Positions 18,594 through 29,379 of a stretch of DNA of 64,000 bases are shown here, piece after piece. Every line of letters starts with the position of its first letter. The first letter of the stretch is position 1. The notes beneath the pieces were generated by a model. The model was not told where the DNA came from, ran no database searches, and saw only the letters and a list, made by a program, of their open reading frames with translations. Made by a program: the position numbers and the translations under genes. The DNA is from Eukaryota sp. TZLM1-RC (taxonomy: Eukaryota > Metamonada: BaSk clade), in the NCBI GenBank assembly GCA_040285825.1, contig JAUPSS010000004.1, forward strand, positions 620,001-684,000. Reading direction: 5' to 3'.

Positions 18594-19601
18594 TCAGGGT
18601 CCTGGGGGTCTTCTAACTCTGACGTCTTCGTTGTAGAAGTTGATTTCCATGGGAGGGCAATCAATACCTTCAGCATGAGGCTTGAGGGTAAATACGTCTT
18701 CGAACTCTTTCAAGGTATGAAGTAGGGACTTCTTGAAATGGTCGTTGTCGAGGTTGATGGTACAACCAGATGAGTTGATGTGTTCCAACCAACGTGTGGA
18801 AACGTTGACGACTTCTGAAGCTTGCGATATTCGATGGTCGAATTCGGCTTCAGGTAATAGTAATGTGCGACAGGCGTCGTCCATTCTAATATAAATGCCC
18901 TTGTTGTTCATCAGCCCAAGGTGACTCAACAAGTCAGCACCAATGAGAATGGTCTCATGTCCAGGAACGATGCTGAACTTGTGTTTCACGTGTACAATCT
19001 GGGAAACACTGCCTAGTCTAATGCTAAGGGTTCCAGAAGCAGTACCAAGGGACTGTGAGGTAGATTCATCAGCAATCTTGTATGATATGGTTTCGTTGGA
19101 ACGTGCCATGTTACAATTACTGATGACGTCTTCTGTGACTACTGAGCATGTTGCACCGGAGTCAATTATGCCTTTAACTTCGACATTGTTGATCAAGAAG
19201 TTTAATTGTAGGCAGTTGGTTGTGGACTTTATGGATTGTACCATAAATATTGTATCGGAATCATATTCAGCTTGTTCTGAGAAGAAATTAGCTTGAATGT
19301 TATGCGTTTTGGTATGTTCCAAGTTGGCCAAAGGATTGATTAGGGAATCTTTCCATGTTGTGTTTTCTGTGTGGGAATGTGTTGTAGTTGTAGGGGGTAT
19401 GGTTTCAAAACAGTGTAAATAGTGACGGGAACGTTTATTATATGATGAAGAGCCCTTGCCTCTGCCGCGAGTGCCTCTTCGGCTACGGAAACCAGAACCT
19501 CTAGAACCTCTGCCTCGAGCTTTGTGTTGAGCTTGTTGCTCTCTCCACTTTTTGCTTCTTTGGCAGTCCTCACTAGGGCACCTTTCAGTCGGATGACCCA
19601 T
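18594..19601 (-). CDS. Copy 2 nucleocapsid zinc knuckle, protease and start of RT
   Basis: 335 codons from the ATG inside the zinc knuckle (the frame is open upstream to about 19761). It shows GHPTERC, an Arg/Gly-rich basic stretch (RGSRGSGFRSRRGTRGRG), the aspartic protease active site GIIDSGATCSVV, the second protease strand ILIGADLL, and the beginning of RT. It closes at 18594 in a G-run one base shorter than in copy 1, and a second G-run at about 18510 is also one shorter. Copy 1 reads through this region without a break. Pol is therefore probably continuous, with 18493-15611 downstream. Confidence 0.85.
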   Translation of the reverse strand: MGHPTERCPSEDCQRSKKWREQQAQHKARGRGSRGSGFRSRRGTRGRGKGSSSYNKRSRHYLHCFETIPPTTTTHSHTENTTWKDSLINPLANLEHTKTHNIQANFFSEQAEYDSDTIFMVQSIKSTTNCLQLNFLINNVEVKGIIDSGATCSVVTEDVISNCNMARSNETISYKIADESTSQSLGTASGTLSIRLGSVSQIVHVKHKFSIVPGHETILIGADLLSHLGLMNNKGIYIRMDDACRTLLLPEAEFDHRISQASEVVNVSTRWLEHINSSGCTINLDNDHFKKSLLHTLKEFEDVFTLKPHAEGIDCPPMEINFYNEDVRVRRPPGP

Positions 19602-19714
19602 TTGTTTACAGAAATTGCATTGGACGTTGACATCAGACTGAGTGGAAGACGGTTGAGTAGAGCTTCCTTCTCGTCGTTGTTGTTTTGGGCGCCTGCCAGA
19701 GCTGGAACCTCTTG

Positions 19715-19721
19715 TTTTGGG
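19715..19721 (-). promoter_or_regulatory. Candidate -1 frameshift heptamer C CCA AAA (copy 2)
   Basis: Same phased heptamer as at 12466-12472 and identical surroundings, in the frame of 19801-19340. Conservation in both copies argues against an isolated error but not against a systematic homopolymer error. Confidence 0.5.
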
Positions 19722-19832
19722 GATAGCAGGGGAGAAGGTACCGTCTGTCTGCGACGGTTCTCAGTCTGGAACGAGATTCTATTTTGATACAAGAAGTCCA
19801 CGTGATTGATCTGCTCCTTAAAAGATCTAGCA

Positions 19833-21936
19833 TTACAAAAAGTTTTCGTACTCTATTTGGAGAACACTGAAAAATTCACCTAGGGTGTGGCCATCTGAGT
19901 AGTAATGGGAGGGGTTGGACCAGATCCTGAGGAGTCTGTCCCTGATGATGGTAATACCGATGCTTTCAATGACGTGAGAAGCAATTTCCCATTCGGGGAG
20001 TCGGTCTACGGGGTTTCCGTGGATGGTGATGTTTCTCATTTGATGAGTCAGGCCACGAACGTCTTGGATAGCGGTGGAACGCGTTAAGACTCTGCCTATG
20101 TTAAGCATGAAGTCTATCCATCTGTTACCATAATCTCTCTCAGACCAATCCATGTTAACTGCATGTAGAGCGTCCAGAGCTTGATCCAGTCTACTGAATT
20201 GGGTTCTCCTTAGGATCTGTTCCCAAATGTTGCGTTCATCTCTGCTGGTTGGGACCATCGCAGAGGAAATTGAAAGGCCAGTGCCTTGATACCTTAAAGC
20301 GTTGAGAGCTTCAGGTGTAACGCATTCAGCTAAACCTCTGGGACTGATGCGCATGGCGGATCGGAAGAGATCCCATTCGTGAACTGGTTCGCTGTCGAAC
20401 CGTTGGTCAGATGCCAATTCTGCTGATCTGGCTAGTTCGAGTTCTTCGCGAAGTCTGGCAACTTCGCTGGCCAAAGCAACTTGAGCAGGGTCTTCGATAT
20501 TACCTCGAGCCTCATCGACTATTCTGTCGGTGCGACTCCAGAGAATGAATTTGTTAACAAACTTTAGGAGTTTATCAACATCTCTTAAGTCAGAAGCATC
20601 GAGAGTTGGACGTTTGGGACGGTCCCTACGTCTATTATCCCTGTCTCTTGATCCCACCATGGAAGATAGGAGAAGGTTGCTGTCGTAAGTACCCGAAAAT
20701 GTAGAACGAGAAGAACTTACTGTGGATGGTGTTGGTTGAACCGGGGGCTGAGAACTTGTAGAACTAGTGGAAAGGAGTGTGGGTGGAACCACTGATTGTT
20801 CCATTGGCTGTGCAGGTACTGGAGTGTGTTCCATGGGTGTTAACACAGTTGGAATAGAGTCAGGAGTTGGAGACTCATCACTGACTTCCACTACAACGTC
20901 CTCTTCAGTTTGTTCCATGGGAGGATTATGCGAGGGTTGTGTGGGGGTTCTGTAGAAGTTTCCATAGGTTGTTCAACGGAGGATGGAACTTCGTTTTGGT
21001 GAGGTTCAGGGAAGGTTCAGTTTCTTCAATCTGGGCAGGAACCTGATATGAAGAGATCGCTGGTTGTACCAAGCGTGTCTTTTCTATGCGACCTTCTACC
21101 ATGACCCATTTCAACATCCTGGATTCTATGCATCCAGGGAAAACTGTGACAAGCTGGAGAGCTCTTTGAAGATTGCCTGATCTTCTGTGGTCAGGCCCAC
21201 AATATGAAGCTATATGGTCAGGACGTCTGTCGTAAAGAAAGAGTCTTTCACCATATGTGGTTTCAGTAAACCACCACCCTGTTCTATAATCTCTGTCGAT
21301 GAGGATATCGAGAGATGCGTTGTACCCAGGGCTGAACCTAGGGTATGGGCAAGGGTTGTGAACATTTATGAAGAGGTTGTCTTCATCTCCAGCGAAGCGT
21401 CTGAATACTCCTTCTCGAGTAGTTCTCATGAACCTAACTCCGGGTCTTGGTTCATAAGTTGGTTCAGGGTCATTCCTGGAGGTTTCTGGGGTGATCCTTT
21501 CATCGGAAAGAAATGGACCAATTCTGGGAGAGATCCATAATCCTAAGTCGTTCTCGACTTTGGGACCGTAGAAAGGAGGCCGTTTGTTGCTCATCTCCGT
21601 GGGAGGGATGGCTTCTGGATCCCCTGGAATGACTCGTGTGTCCCTATATCTAGCATAAGGGTTGTGCTGACGGGAAGCACCATGATTGACACTTGAGCTA
21701 GCGTAGGAGCTAGTTTGAGAAGGGGTAAGTTGAGCAGGTGTAGAGGATGTTCCTCTTCTAGCTTCAATCTCTCTGTCCAATCTTTTTCTGTGTTCCCAGT
21801 TTCGTTCTTCTTGGAGAAAACGCTCTATATATTCTTTAGAGACCTCACCAGGAATTTTGTCAATTTCAGAAGAAGGTGCCGTGGGAGGGACCTGATGTTG
21901 AGGTAGAGGGAGAATTCCTTGGGAGGTTCCTCGTAC
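19833..21936 (-). pseudogene. Copy 2 gag-like ORF2 (frameshifted)
   Basis: Same protein as copy 1 ORF2, split into 21780-20926 and 20918-19833 (first accepted codons). The two frame changes fall in G-runs around 20945 and 21010, each one base shorter than in copy 1. The end differs because an A-run near 19840 is one longer. No other coding difference was seen in the parts I compared. Confidence 0.7.
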
Positions 21937-22746
21937 TCAACCAAATCTGAAAAGATTTGTTCGTACCTTTTCCTTTGCTCTTCGGAAAGATACGAAGGAA
22001 GGTTCGAAAAAGCTAGGAATGGAATCACTAGCCTGGTGAGGGGAAACAGATAGATTATTAACTCCACTAACTGTTGAAGTCAGAGGAGATCCTGAAGCTG
22101 GAACAGCAGGATTTTGAATGTTCCTCCTAACAGTTGGAACTGGAGGGAGGAGCTGTTGAGAATGAGAGGGTGGAACCTCAGAACTAGATGAAAGGGATGA
22201 AGATGGTACTTCAATGGCCTTTGTAGAGGAGGAAGAGGGTTGATCTTCTAATCCTTCCTTTGACGCGAGAGAAGGTTGAACAGTCTCTCTGTTCTGAGTA
22301 GAAGGTGAAGGTGGTACTTCAGAACTTCTTTCAGGGAGGGGAGAAGGTGGGACTTCAGACGCCCTTAAATGTGAAGGAGGAAGAGGAGCAACGGAATCCT
22401 CAACATCTTCATCGTCGTAGGAGACTAATGAAGGGCTTCTTCCTTCCGAAGGAATAGAATCCTTGGGAGGGTTGTCTCCTTCTACAGGAACGGAATCCCG
22501 AGGAGAGGAACTTCCTTCCATGGGAACGGAATCCTCAGGAAGGGAACTATCTTCCTTTGGGGTAGAACCCTCGGGAAGAGTTGCTTCAGGAAGCGCAGAA
22601 GCTTCAACCGAAGAAGGAGGCACGGAAGCAGAGTCTGTGGTTAGTGGTGAGGAAGAGGGACCAGTCTCTTCCTCAAGGATCCTACGCTGAGCCGGGGACG
22701 ACCCAATACGTATTGATGGTCTATGGCTAGGGTTATCGTGTGACAT
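21825..22746 (-). pseudogene. Copy 2 ORF1 (one frameshift)
   Basis: Same Ser/Pro-rich ORF1 starting in the LTR (ATG at 22746). It leaves frame at an A-run at 22007-22011 that has five A instead of four, then regains the ORF1 sequence (SNLPSYLSEEQRKRYEQIF...) in another frame ending at 21825. Confidence 0.7.
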
Positions 22747-22864
22747 AGCTTGTGTAAATGTAAAGTAATTTATTAGCGAGAGGAATTGTATTCTCTCTTC
22801 TTAAGCTAACAGGCGGAATACTAATAACTAAACTATTAACTATAAATACTATTCAAGACTAACA
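22714..22864 (-). repeat. LTR, upstream end of the array (151 bp)
   Basis: 5' LTR of copy 2 in element orientation. Same boundaries as the other two; followed at 22865 by the target duplication GATG. Confidence 0.93.
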
Positions 22865-23129
22865 GATGTGGAGTTTGAGGAGATTGAATTTTAGTTTTTA
22901 CAATTTTGTTTGAATAAGATATATGTATCAAAAAACAAACTCAGAAGACCTTTTTTGCTTTCGATCTCCTGTTGAAAGAAATTGTTCAAACATGTCAGGT
23001 CTGGTAATCTTGAAGTGGAAATATCAAAACAAATCATCAAGGTTGATTGTTTTGTTTAGCAATTCACAAAACTTGCATAATATTCAAAAATTCCTTCATT
23101 ATTAATGATTTTTGTTCCTTTTTTCAAGA
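22865..23129 (+). mobile_element. Non-LTR 3' end and tail to the right of the LTR array
   Basis: DVEFEEIEF and a TAG stop (22865-22894) complete the non-LTR C-terminus interrupted by the array. About 230 bp of AT-rich sequence follow, with no further coding signal, before the next non-LTR relic. Confidence 0.55.
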
Positions 23130-25320
23130 TGTTTAGACTTTAAAAATTGTTCTATCAAGAATTAAGTGCATCACGTTTAGTGGCTTTAACTAAACCTAAC
23201 GGAAAAGTTCACCCAATTGCTATTGGTGAAGCCATTTATCGACTGATGACATCTGTAATTTTGAACAGAATTTTATCAAAAGCTAAAGAATGCTTTCTTC
23301 CCTTCCAATATGGAATCAAAACCATAGATAAAGCTTCAGTTGCAACTTTAACAACTGATTTATTTTTTCATTGTAACGAAAATAATTGCATTTTTAATCT
23401 AGATTTCACAAATGCTTTTAATTCAGTGAAAAGAGGTTCAATTTGGAAAGAACTTAGGTCAAATTTTCCTGAACTCGAAACTTTTTTATAGGTTTTATGG
23501 TAATTCGTCTGTCTTAATTTTTAATTCTTTCAATCTTGACTCTTTAACAATTATTAAACAAGGAGACCCTTTAGGACTTTTCTTTTTCTGTCTTGAAATT
23601 CATCCAATTTTGAAAAAACTAAAAGAAGAAAATTCTGACCGTCAAGTGGTAGCCTATATGGATGACATTTCTTACATTGGTCCAGAAAGTACAATTCATA
23701 GAGTTGGTAATGAAGCTGCTACATCATACCAATCCATAGGTCTTGAGTTGAATGTTCAAAAATGTTTTTGTATTTCGAGAAAAAATGTTAGGTTAATAAT
23801 TAATTCACTGGAAGTACCATTTATTGATTGTACTTCAACTAATTTCTGCTTTCTTGGTTGTTATTTAGGTTCTGCCAACAGACACTTGATAGTCTTAATA
23901 ACTATTTAGATTCAATGAACAAAGAGCCTGCAGTCATTAAGACCCTTGAATTGGAAAAACATCTTCAGTTATTCTTTAGAAAAATATGCTGGAAGAATTA
24001 CCCATTTACTTCGATTACTTCCTCCTTCCCTAACGTACAATTTTTGTAGACAATTAAACAAAATACGTACAGATGTTTTGACTTATTTAATGTCAGTTGA
24101 TCCATCAAGTTTGCAAAATCATATTTTTCTGATGTTCAACATGGTGGTGTTGGTTTAAATTCATCAAAGTATTTGACCAAAACTGTTTTCATTGGTGGTG
24201 GATTTTTTTTGAATTTTCTAGAAGATATCATTTTGTCTAGAATCTTCTTGAAACCACAAATGGCCTATTGCTTGATAACGTGAGAGAAAAAGTATCCAGT
24301 TTATCTCCTGAATTATGGCAATCATGTTTCCCTATATCTATTCATGAAATATGAAATTGCAGAAAGAAGTTTGTTTTCTTTGAAATTTACGTGGAAAAAA
24401 ATGCAATGACATCTTTTGAAAAAATTGGAAAGCAAGGATTTTATTGTTTGACTTAGCACGGCTCAGCAAGAAAGTCCTGCTTTTCCTAATTATTTGATTG
24501 AATTGAAGGAGGGTTCATCTGCAGTTTTGTTGAATCAAATTCCCCAAAATTATGGATTATTTTTAAATGACGATCAGTGGACTACTACAATGAGAATGCG
24601 TTGTTTTTTGTGGCCCTATAATTTGCCCAATGATTTGTTTTGCAAATGTGTAGCTGGTTTGACACTATCACATTTATTCAATTGCAATTGATTTATTTCT
24701 TATAGTTCTACTTTGCATAATGCAGTCAGAGATCAAATACATGCAATGTCTAATTCCTATCATATTGAATCATTAGTAGAATTTTTGTTGAGTCTCTGGA
24801 TATAAATGAAAATGTCAGACATTCAAAATATGTAAAACGACGTGTTGATGTAGTTGTACCTTCATTTGATGATGTCTTGAATGTTGTTGATGTCGTAACA
24901 TTGAATGTTTTCAAGAAAATTGCTTTTTAGAAATGCACAGCCCGAAATACCCCTTGGTGATTCAGAATTGTATAAACGGAGAAAATATGCAAATCCTTTA
25001 AAAGAATTGAAACATGTTTGCCATGTAGATTACCAAATTTGCCCATTTGCTATATAGTTGTATGGACGTCTTTGAACAACAGCCAGAAATTTTATTGATG
25101 ATTTTGAAATTCTTGTAAAAAGAAGAATGAATAAGCGTTCTAATCGTCCTTTGTGGTTAAATCGTATTGTTTTTACTATTTTCAAATCAATTCCTGAAAT
25201 GATTTCCAAAGCTTTGATGTCTGCCATTGCACATTACGAAATAATTGCTGTTGTACGGTTTGATGGTGTGGAAGCTTGTTTTGAAGATATTGATTTCTAG
25301 ATTGCAGATTTAAAAATAAA
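23130..25320 (+). mobile_element. Degenerate non-LTR retrotransposon (RT to endonuclease region)
   Basis: Broken plus-strand frames collinear with the fuller copy at 40-43 kb. RT: RLVALTKPNGKVHPIAIGEAIYRL and FLPFQYGIKT; NLDFTNAFNSVKRG; IKQGDPLGLF; catalytic AYMDDISYIG (about 23655). Then a thumb region, FLWPYNLPNDLFCKC with H...C zinc-finger remains (24610-24690), AVRDQIHAM (24722), DVVVPSFDDVLNVVDVVTL and ISKALMSAIAHYE, ending DIDF at 25300. It has multiple frameshifts and stops and no intact frame over about 115 codons. The start before RT is missing, so it is 5'-truncated. Confidence 0.8.
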
Positions 25321-25700
25321 AAAAAGATTGTAGTAAAAAAAGGGAAATTGCATATTCAAGCCCAATTAGTACACTCTATAGTTTAATAACCACTTTCTTA
25401 GCTTTCATTAGAATTTGTGTCTTTCACGGTTATTGTATTTTGTTGTTTTCTCAAGATGAAATTGTAGCAAGCACAGTAACTCATTATAAACTTCATTATG
25501 TAGATTAAATTATTACACTTGCTATGTATCAGACGGACCCTAAATGAAAGACATGTTGACCGGAGTAATCACATAGAACAACCCGATCTGACAATTGACA
25601 TTGTTGAAACAAAAACAAACCTATCAACAATGATGCTATATTCCAACACATTAATGTTCGATTTACACATAAAACTATAATGAAGAGTAACGGCAGTATA
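25321..25700. other. Spacer, nothing recognised
   Basis: AT-rich sequence between the non-LTR 3' end and the stop of the CCCH gene; no repeat or coding signal seen. Confidence 0.4.
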
Positions 25701-26246
25701 CTAAATCACTCTACAACCGTCAGCTTTTCCAACAGATCGAGTGAATTTCTTGAAAATTGAGAGTCTTTTCCGAGTGGTTTGTTTTGGTGGGTACAAGTTC
25801 TCCACCTCTTCATCAGACTGTGGGTTTGGAATTTTGATAAAAGCACTGGGACTAATAATACAAGCAGAAGGGGAAAGATCGTTTTGGTGCTTCTTGGAAC
25901 CAGTGGGGAGATTCTTATCTCTGTGGCTAAACCTACATCTGTTACCGTAACAGCAGTAGCCTTGCCGGAAGAAAGAAAGGCACTTTTGGGTTCGGAACAG
26001 TGGGTGCACCTTTTTTGGTTGAAGTTCATCTGCTGAGTGAGCAAAGTTGCATAAACTTCCAAATTGACAATAGCCAGTCTCAAAAAAAGTTCTACACAGC
26101 TCAGTTCTCCAGTTTGGAGGTCGATTCGGATGAACTTGGTCTATTTCATTGCAAATATCGGATGAATAGTGGTTTCCTTCTAGCATGATTGGAAGGTCTA
26201 AAGGGCAGTTGCTTAAAATGGCAGTCAACAGTGCTTTTGAGGACAT
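25701..26246 (-). CDS. Tandem CCCH zinc-finger protein, ZFP36/tristetraprolin type
   Basis: A 181-residue protein from a true ATG (26244-26246). Two fingers: C51-X8-C60-X5-C66-X3-H70 and C89-X8-C98-X5-C104-X3-H108. Both have the spacing of ZFP36-family fingers, the 18-residue linker, and the lead-ins WRTELC and FRTQKC matching the family '(Y/F)KTELC'. Aromatic residues inside the fingers (FETGYCQFG, FRQGYCCYG) are those that stack with bases. Known members bind AU-rich elements in mRNA 3' UTRs and promote deadenylation and decay; RNA binding is well supported, the downstream effect is inferred. The C-terminal 70 residues are basic and Ser/Pro-rich without a recognised NOT1-binding motif. It lies between two non-LTR relics and is intact. 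Confidence 0.88.
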   Translation of the reverse strand: MSSKALLTAILSNCPLDLPIMLEGNHYSSDICNEIDQVHPNRPPNWRTELCRTFFETGYCQFGSLCNFAHSADELQPKKVHPLFRTQKCLSFFRQGYCCYGNRCRFSHRDKNLPTGSKKHQNDLSPSACIISPSAFIKIPNPQSDEEVENLYPPKQTTRKRLSIFKKFTRSVGKADGCRVI

Positions 26247-26566
26247 TTCTACAGTGCATCTACAGTGAAAGATGTCTACTCGTCAAATGTCACAATTTAA
26301 AACTATTGTTGTACACCGATTTAGACTTTAGTTAACCCCAATAGTAGATTTAGACTCCAGTTAACCCCATTAGTTTGGCTGAACAATACCAGTTCATCGA
26401 ACAAAATGTTTGAATTTGTTACACTCGTTGTGAATCACATCTTCTGTGATTAAACTTGGATGTGTTGTTGGAAGGCATACTAGCTGTGCTTATAGGGTGT
26501 ATTGTGTGTCGCTGAAGAGTAAAGTTAATTCTCCTTAATACTATTCTATTTTTTTGTAACACAGAA
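26247..26566. other. Upstream spacer of the CCCH gene with a short tandem repeat
   Basis: About 320 bp. A unit of roughly 27 bp containing TTTAGAC and AGTTAACCCCA occurs twice (about 26321-26375). Promoter elements cannot be assigned. Confidence 0.4.
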
Positions 26567-27734
26567 TTGATAGGCCTGGATTTTCACAAATCTAAATATC
26601 TGTGTGAAGCTGCATTTATCGGTGGAGGCAAAAATTTCGTTTTTGAATTTTTGAAACGTTTTCCTGAAAACCAACATTTAATAGAATGTTGTGTTAGTGA
26701 CTATTTAATGTCCTTGCAGAATGAAATTGAATGCATCTCTCCTCACATATGGTCCAAATGCTTTCCTGCTGATATTCAAGAAATTCCACCCATGAGTTTG
26801 ATTTCCTTGAAATTTGCATATGCTAAATTGCAGAAAAAAATATTAAAAGTTTTTGAAAACTTGGATTTCACTGTTCGCCTTAGCTTGGCTAAAGAAAAGA
26901 ATCCCGTTTTTGCAAACTTTTTAATTGATCTTAAGGAAAGTAGCTCAAGTTGTCTCATTTCCCAGATTCCAAATGTATATGGTTTATTATTAAATAATCA
27001 TCAATGGACAACTGCCTTCAGGATGAGGTGTTTTCTGTGGCCATGTAGTGTGCCAAATGATTTGATTTGTCGTTGTGGTCAGCTCATCAATCTGAATCAT
27101 TAATTTAATTGCAAAATTAATATTACATCGCTCAGTTGTTCACGATGCTGTTAGAGACCAACTATACGCTATGTGCAAAAGTCATCACATTGAAGCTTTT
27201 GTTGAACCACTTGTGCGAAGGTTGTCATCTGAAAATGAAGACGAAAATACTTTTGGGAAACGCCGTGCTGATTTAATAACCCCTGGGTCTGATGGTGTGA
27301 TCAAAGTTGTTGATGTTGTCACTGTTGATGTTTGTAAAGACTCAGCAATTGATTTTGCTAAAAAGAATGAAACTCCACTTTGCTTTGCTGAAAAGAGCAA
27401 AATCAAAAAGTACAATGAACACTTATCTCAGCTAGGACGTGTTGAGCATGTCAAGTATCAGCTGGTTCCATTTGCTGTTCCTCTTTTTGGTAACATTGGA
27501 ATATCTGGCATCAAATTTCTCGAAGGTTTCAGAAGTTTAATAAAAGAAAGAGCAGGAAAAGAATTAAACTTCAATTTCTGGCACAATAGAATTGTTATTA
27601 GAATTGTTAGTATTCTTAAAGCAATTCCAGAAATGTTGACCAAAGCACTGTTACAATTAGGATTAGAGTATGAAAATCGCGTGCTTAAAAGATTTGATGA
27701 TGTTGATGCGTGTATTGAGGATATTGAGTTCTAG
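26567..27734 (+). mobile_element. Non-LTR retrotransposon C-terminal part (two long frames)
   Basis: Frame 26567-27103 encodes the post-RT region (AAFIGGGKNFVFEFLKRFP; IWSKCFPADI; GLLLNNHQWTTAFRMRCFLWP; CRCGQL..NLNH). Frame 27171-27734 encodes the endonuclease region (RRADLITPGSDGVIKVVDVVTVD; FAEKSKIKKYNEHLSQLG; helices) to the stop at 27734. The Arg-X-Asp, Asp and Lys...Lys-Tyr residues expected for an R2-like restriction-type endonuclease are present. The RT itself is absent. A frameshift and stop at the zinc finger separate the frames. Confidence 0.8.
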
Positions 27735-29379
27735 TTTATTTTGTTTAATGATTTGTTAGCGTTGAAAATAAATTTCAATTGTAAAAAAACTATTCTTTAT
27801 AAAGGTACTCACTAGTGAGATTGCCACAGATCAACACAATTGATTGTGTCTACTATACAATATGGTTATAACTACAGTTGCCACTGGTGTGACGTTGCCT
27901 TAAGGTTTTGTTTTAGTTTGTTGAACTGTTTTGATCGCTTTACAGTTGTGTTAATTCAAAATGCTGATTCATTTTTTGAATTGTCAAATTTGACAGTTGC
28001 TAGGAAGTTCACAACTTTGATAGACTAAAGATAGATCTATATATTGATAGATTAAAATGAATTTTATATATGACAGTGTTTAGTTCAAATCAGTACAAAT
28101 CCTTGTTGAAATCTGAAACACAATTCAAAATATTGACTTGACTTACATGGGTGAATTAGTGTTTATTAATTATATATTCACGTTATTGAACTCTGTATGA
28201 ACTTGAACCCAATTTCCAAATGCAAAATGATCTACAAATAACATTCTTGCAAGCACAATGAAAAAATTCATTCACCATCCCACTGATTTATAATAGAAAA
28301 TAACAGCTTTTGTATGATTTCTCTTATTGAAATTTTGATCAATTATGATGCCTAGAAGTGCCGATTTCAATGCCTCGATTGAACTCCACTTCTACTCCAA
28401 ATTTTGCACTGTTGGAGTCGAGTTTGAGTTTCACAAAATCTTCACCAGTAAGTCGAGTTTGAATGAAAATCATTCCAGTCTCTCACCTTAAATAACTCTA
28501 TGTATCAAATTGTAGTAAACAATTTTATATACAAACATTGAAACATACTAGTAAATCAAATTATCAGTGATGGTTGTTTTATTATTATTCTTTATTCTAT
28601 TATTTCATTATTTAAGTAGTTTCAACAAGCATAAAGGTATCTTTATTCAAACACAAAATTGATTACAATACTCAATACTATATAATTTTTGCTCAAGTTG
28701 CTCCTCACATTTCAATATGAGGGCGGATGAAGTGGACAAGTACTCTTTTACAAGAAAAGAGTGGATAATTTTCTTCAATAGAATCAAATCTCAATAGCGG
28801 ACACCTGATGATTCTAGGGACAATTACAGTATTATAAACAAGAACAACATTCAAACAAAAATCGTTATCTACAGAATTTTCATAAATTTATTGATGTGAA
28901 GATTACCATCACTTCCACCAACTGTCCAAAACCCACAGTATGACAATCATTACAAGGGTCACCGTTTCTTAGTAGAAATTTGGTAACTGTCACCTCATAT
29001 TATAAAGAAGAATATCACAATAGGGACAGGTTTCTTAGTGAACAACAGAACTTTTTCTTTGTTGATAACCACATGAAAGATTCAGTCAGTCATGAATGGA
29101 GTCTGTGAGTGACTTGAGTTGGATCGGAGTTGAGTTGAAGTTTGGAATTTTTTGTGTGGAGCAGTAAAACTTTCGAGTTAATATTTTGCAATTGATTGTT
29201 TGCTCAATACATAATTCTTGTGACTAAGACCAATTGTTGCAACCAATATAATGTTTGAGCTCTAACCTAATATATATATGACCAGAGTATAACACTTCTT
29301 TTAGTCAAAATGTAGTATTTATTGTTCTATTCAAAAACAAGGTATCGGCATTCAAAATTGAAATTTTTCTTACTACCAT
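27735..29379. other. Long AT-rich spacer
   Basis: About 1.6 kb without a recognised gene. It contains a 12-bp palindrome CTCACTAGTGAG-like site near 27808 and the AT-rich tail of the preceding element. The two short frames found here have no domain. I see no RNA gene that I can support. Confidence 0.4.

Larger units (their letters stand above)
8214..22864 (-). mobile_element. Tandem Ty3/Gypsy-type LTR retrotransposon (LTR-int-LTR-int-LTR)
   Basis: Two internal regions, about 7.1 kb each and nearly identical, are joined through a shared central LTR, with LTRs at both ends. Unit lengths are 7252 and 7248 bp. Single target-site copies, GATG, flank the whole array (8210-8213 and 22865-22868). 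In element (minus) orientation the order is: LTR with the ORF1 start codon, Ser/Pro-rich ORF1, gag-like ORF2, zinc knuckle, protease (DSGAT), reverse transcriptase (YIDD), RNase H, integrase (HH-CC, DDE), chromodomain-like C-terminus, LTR. PR-RT-RH-IN order places it in Ty3/Gypsy. I recognise no envelope gene and no tRNA primer-binding site next to the LTR. Identity between the copies indicates recent amplification or LTR-LTR recombination. Confidence 0.93.

Noticed and set aside
22690-22713. tRNA primer-binding site next to the LTR
   Set aside because: The sequence after the LTR contains TTGGGTCG but I could not match an extended tRNA 3' end, and it is coding for ORF1.
8214-22864. Endogenous retrovirus with envelope
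   Set aside because: No frame between integrase and the 3' LTR; pol ends inside the LTR, so there is no room for an envelope gene.
25706-26083. Second minus-strand frame overlapping the CCCH gene
   Set aside because: It is a shadow of the zinc-finger frame, whose Cys/His spacing is exact.
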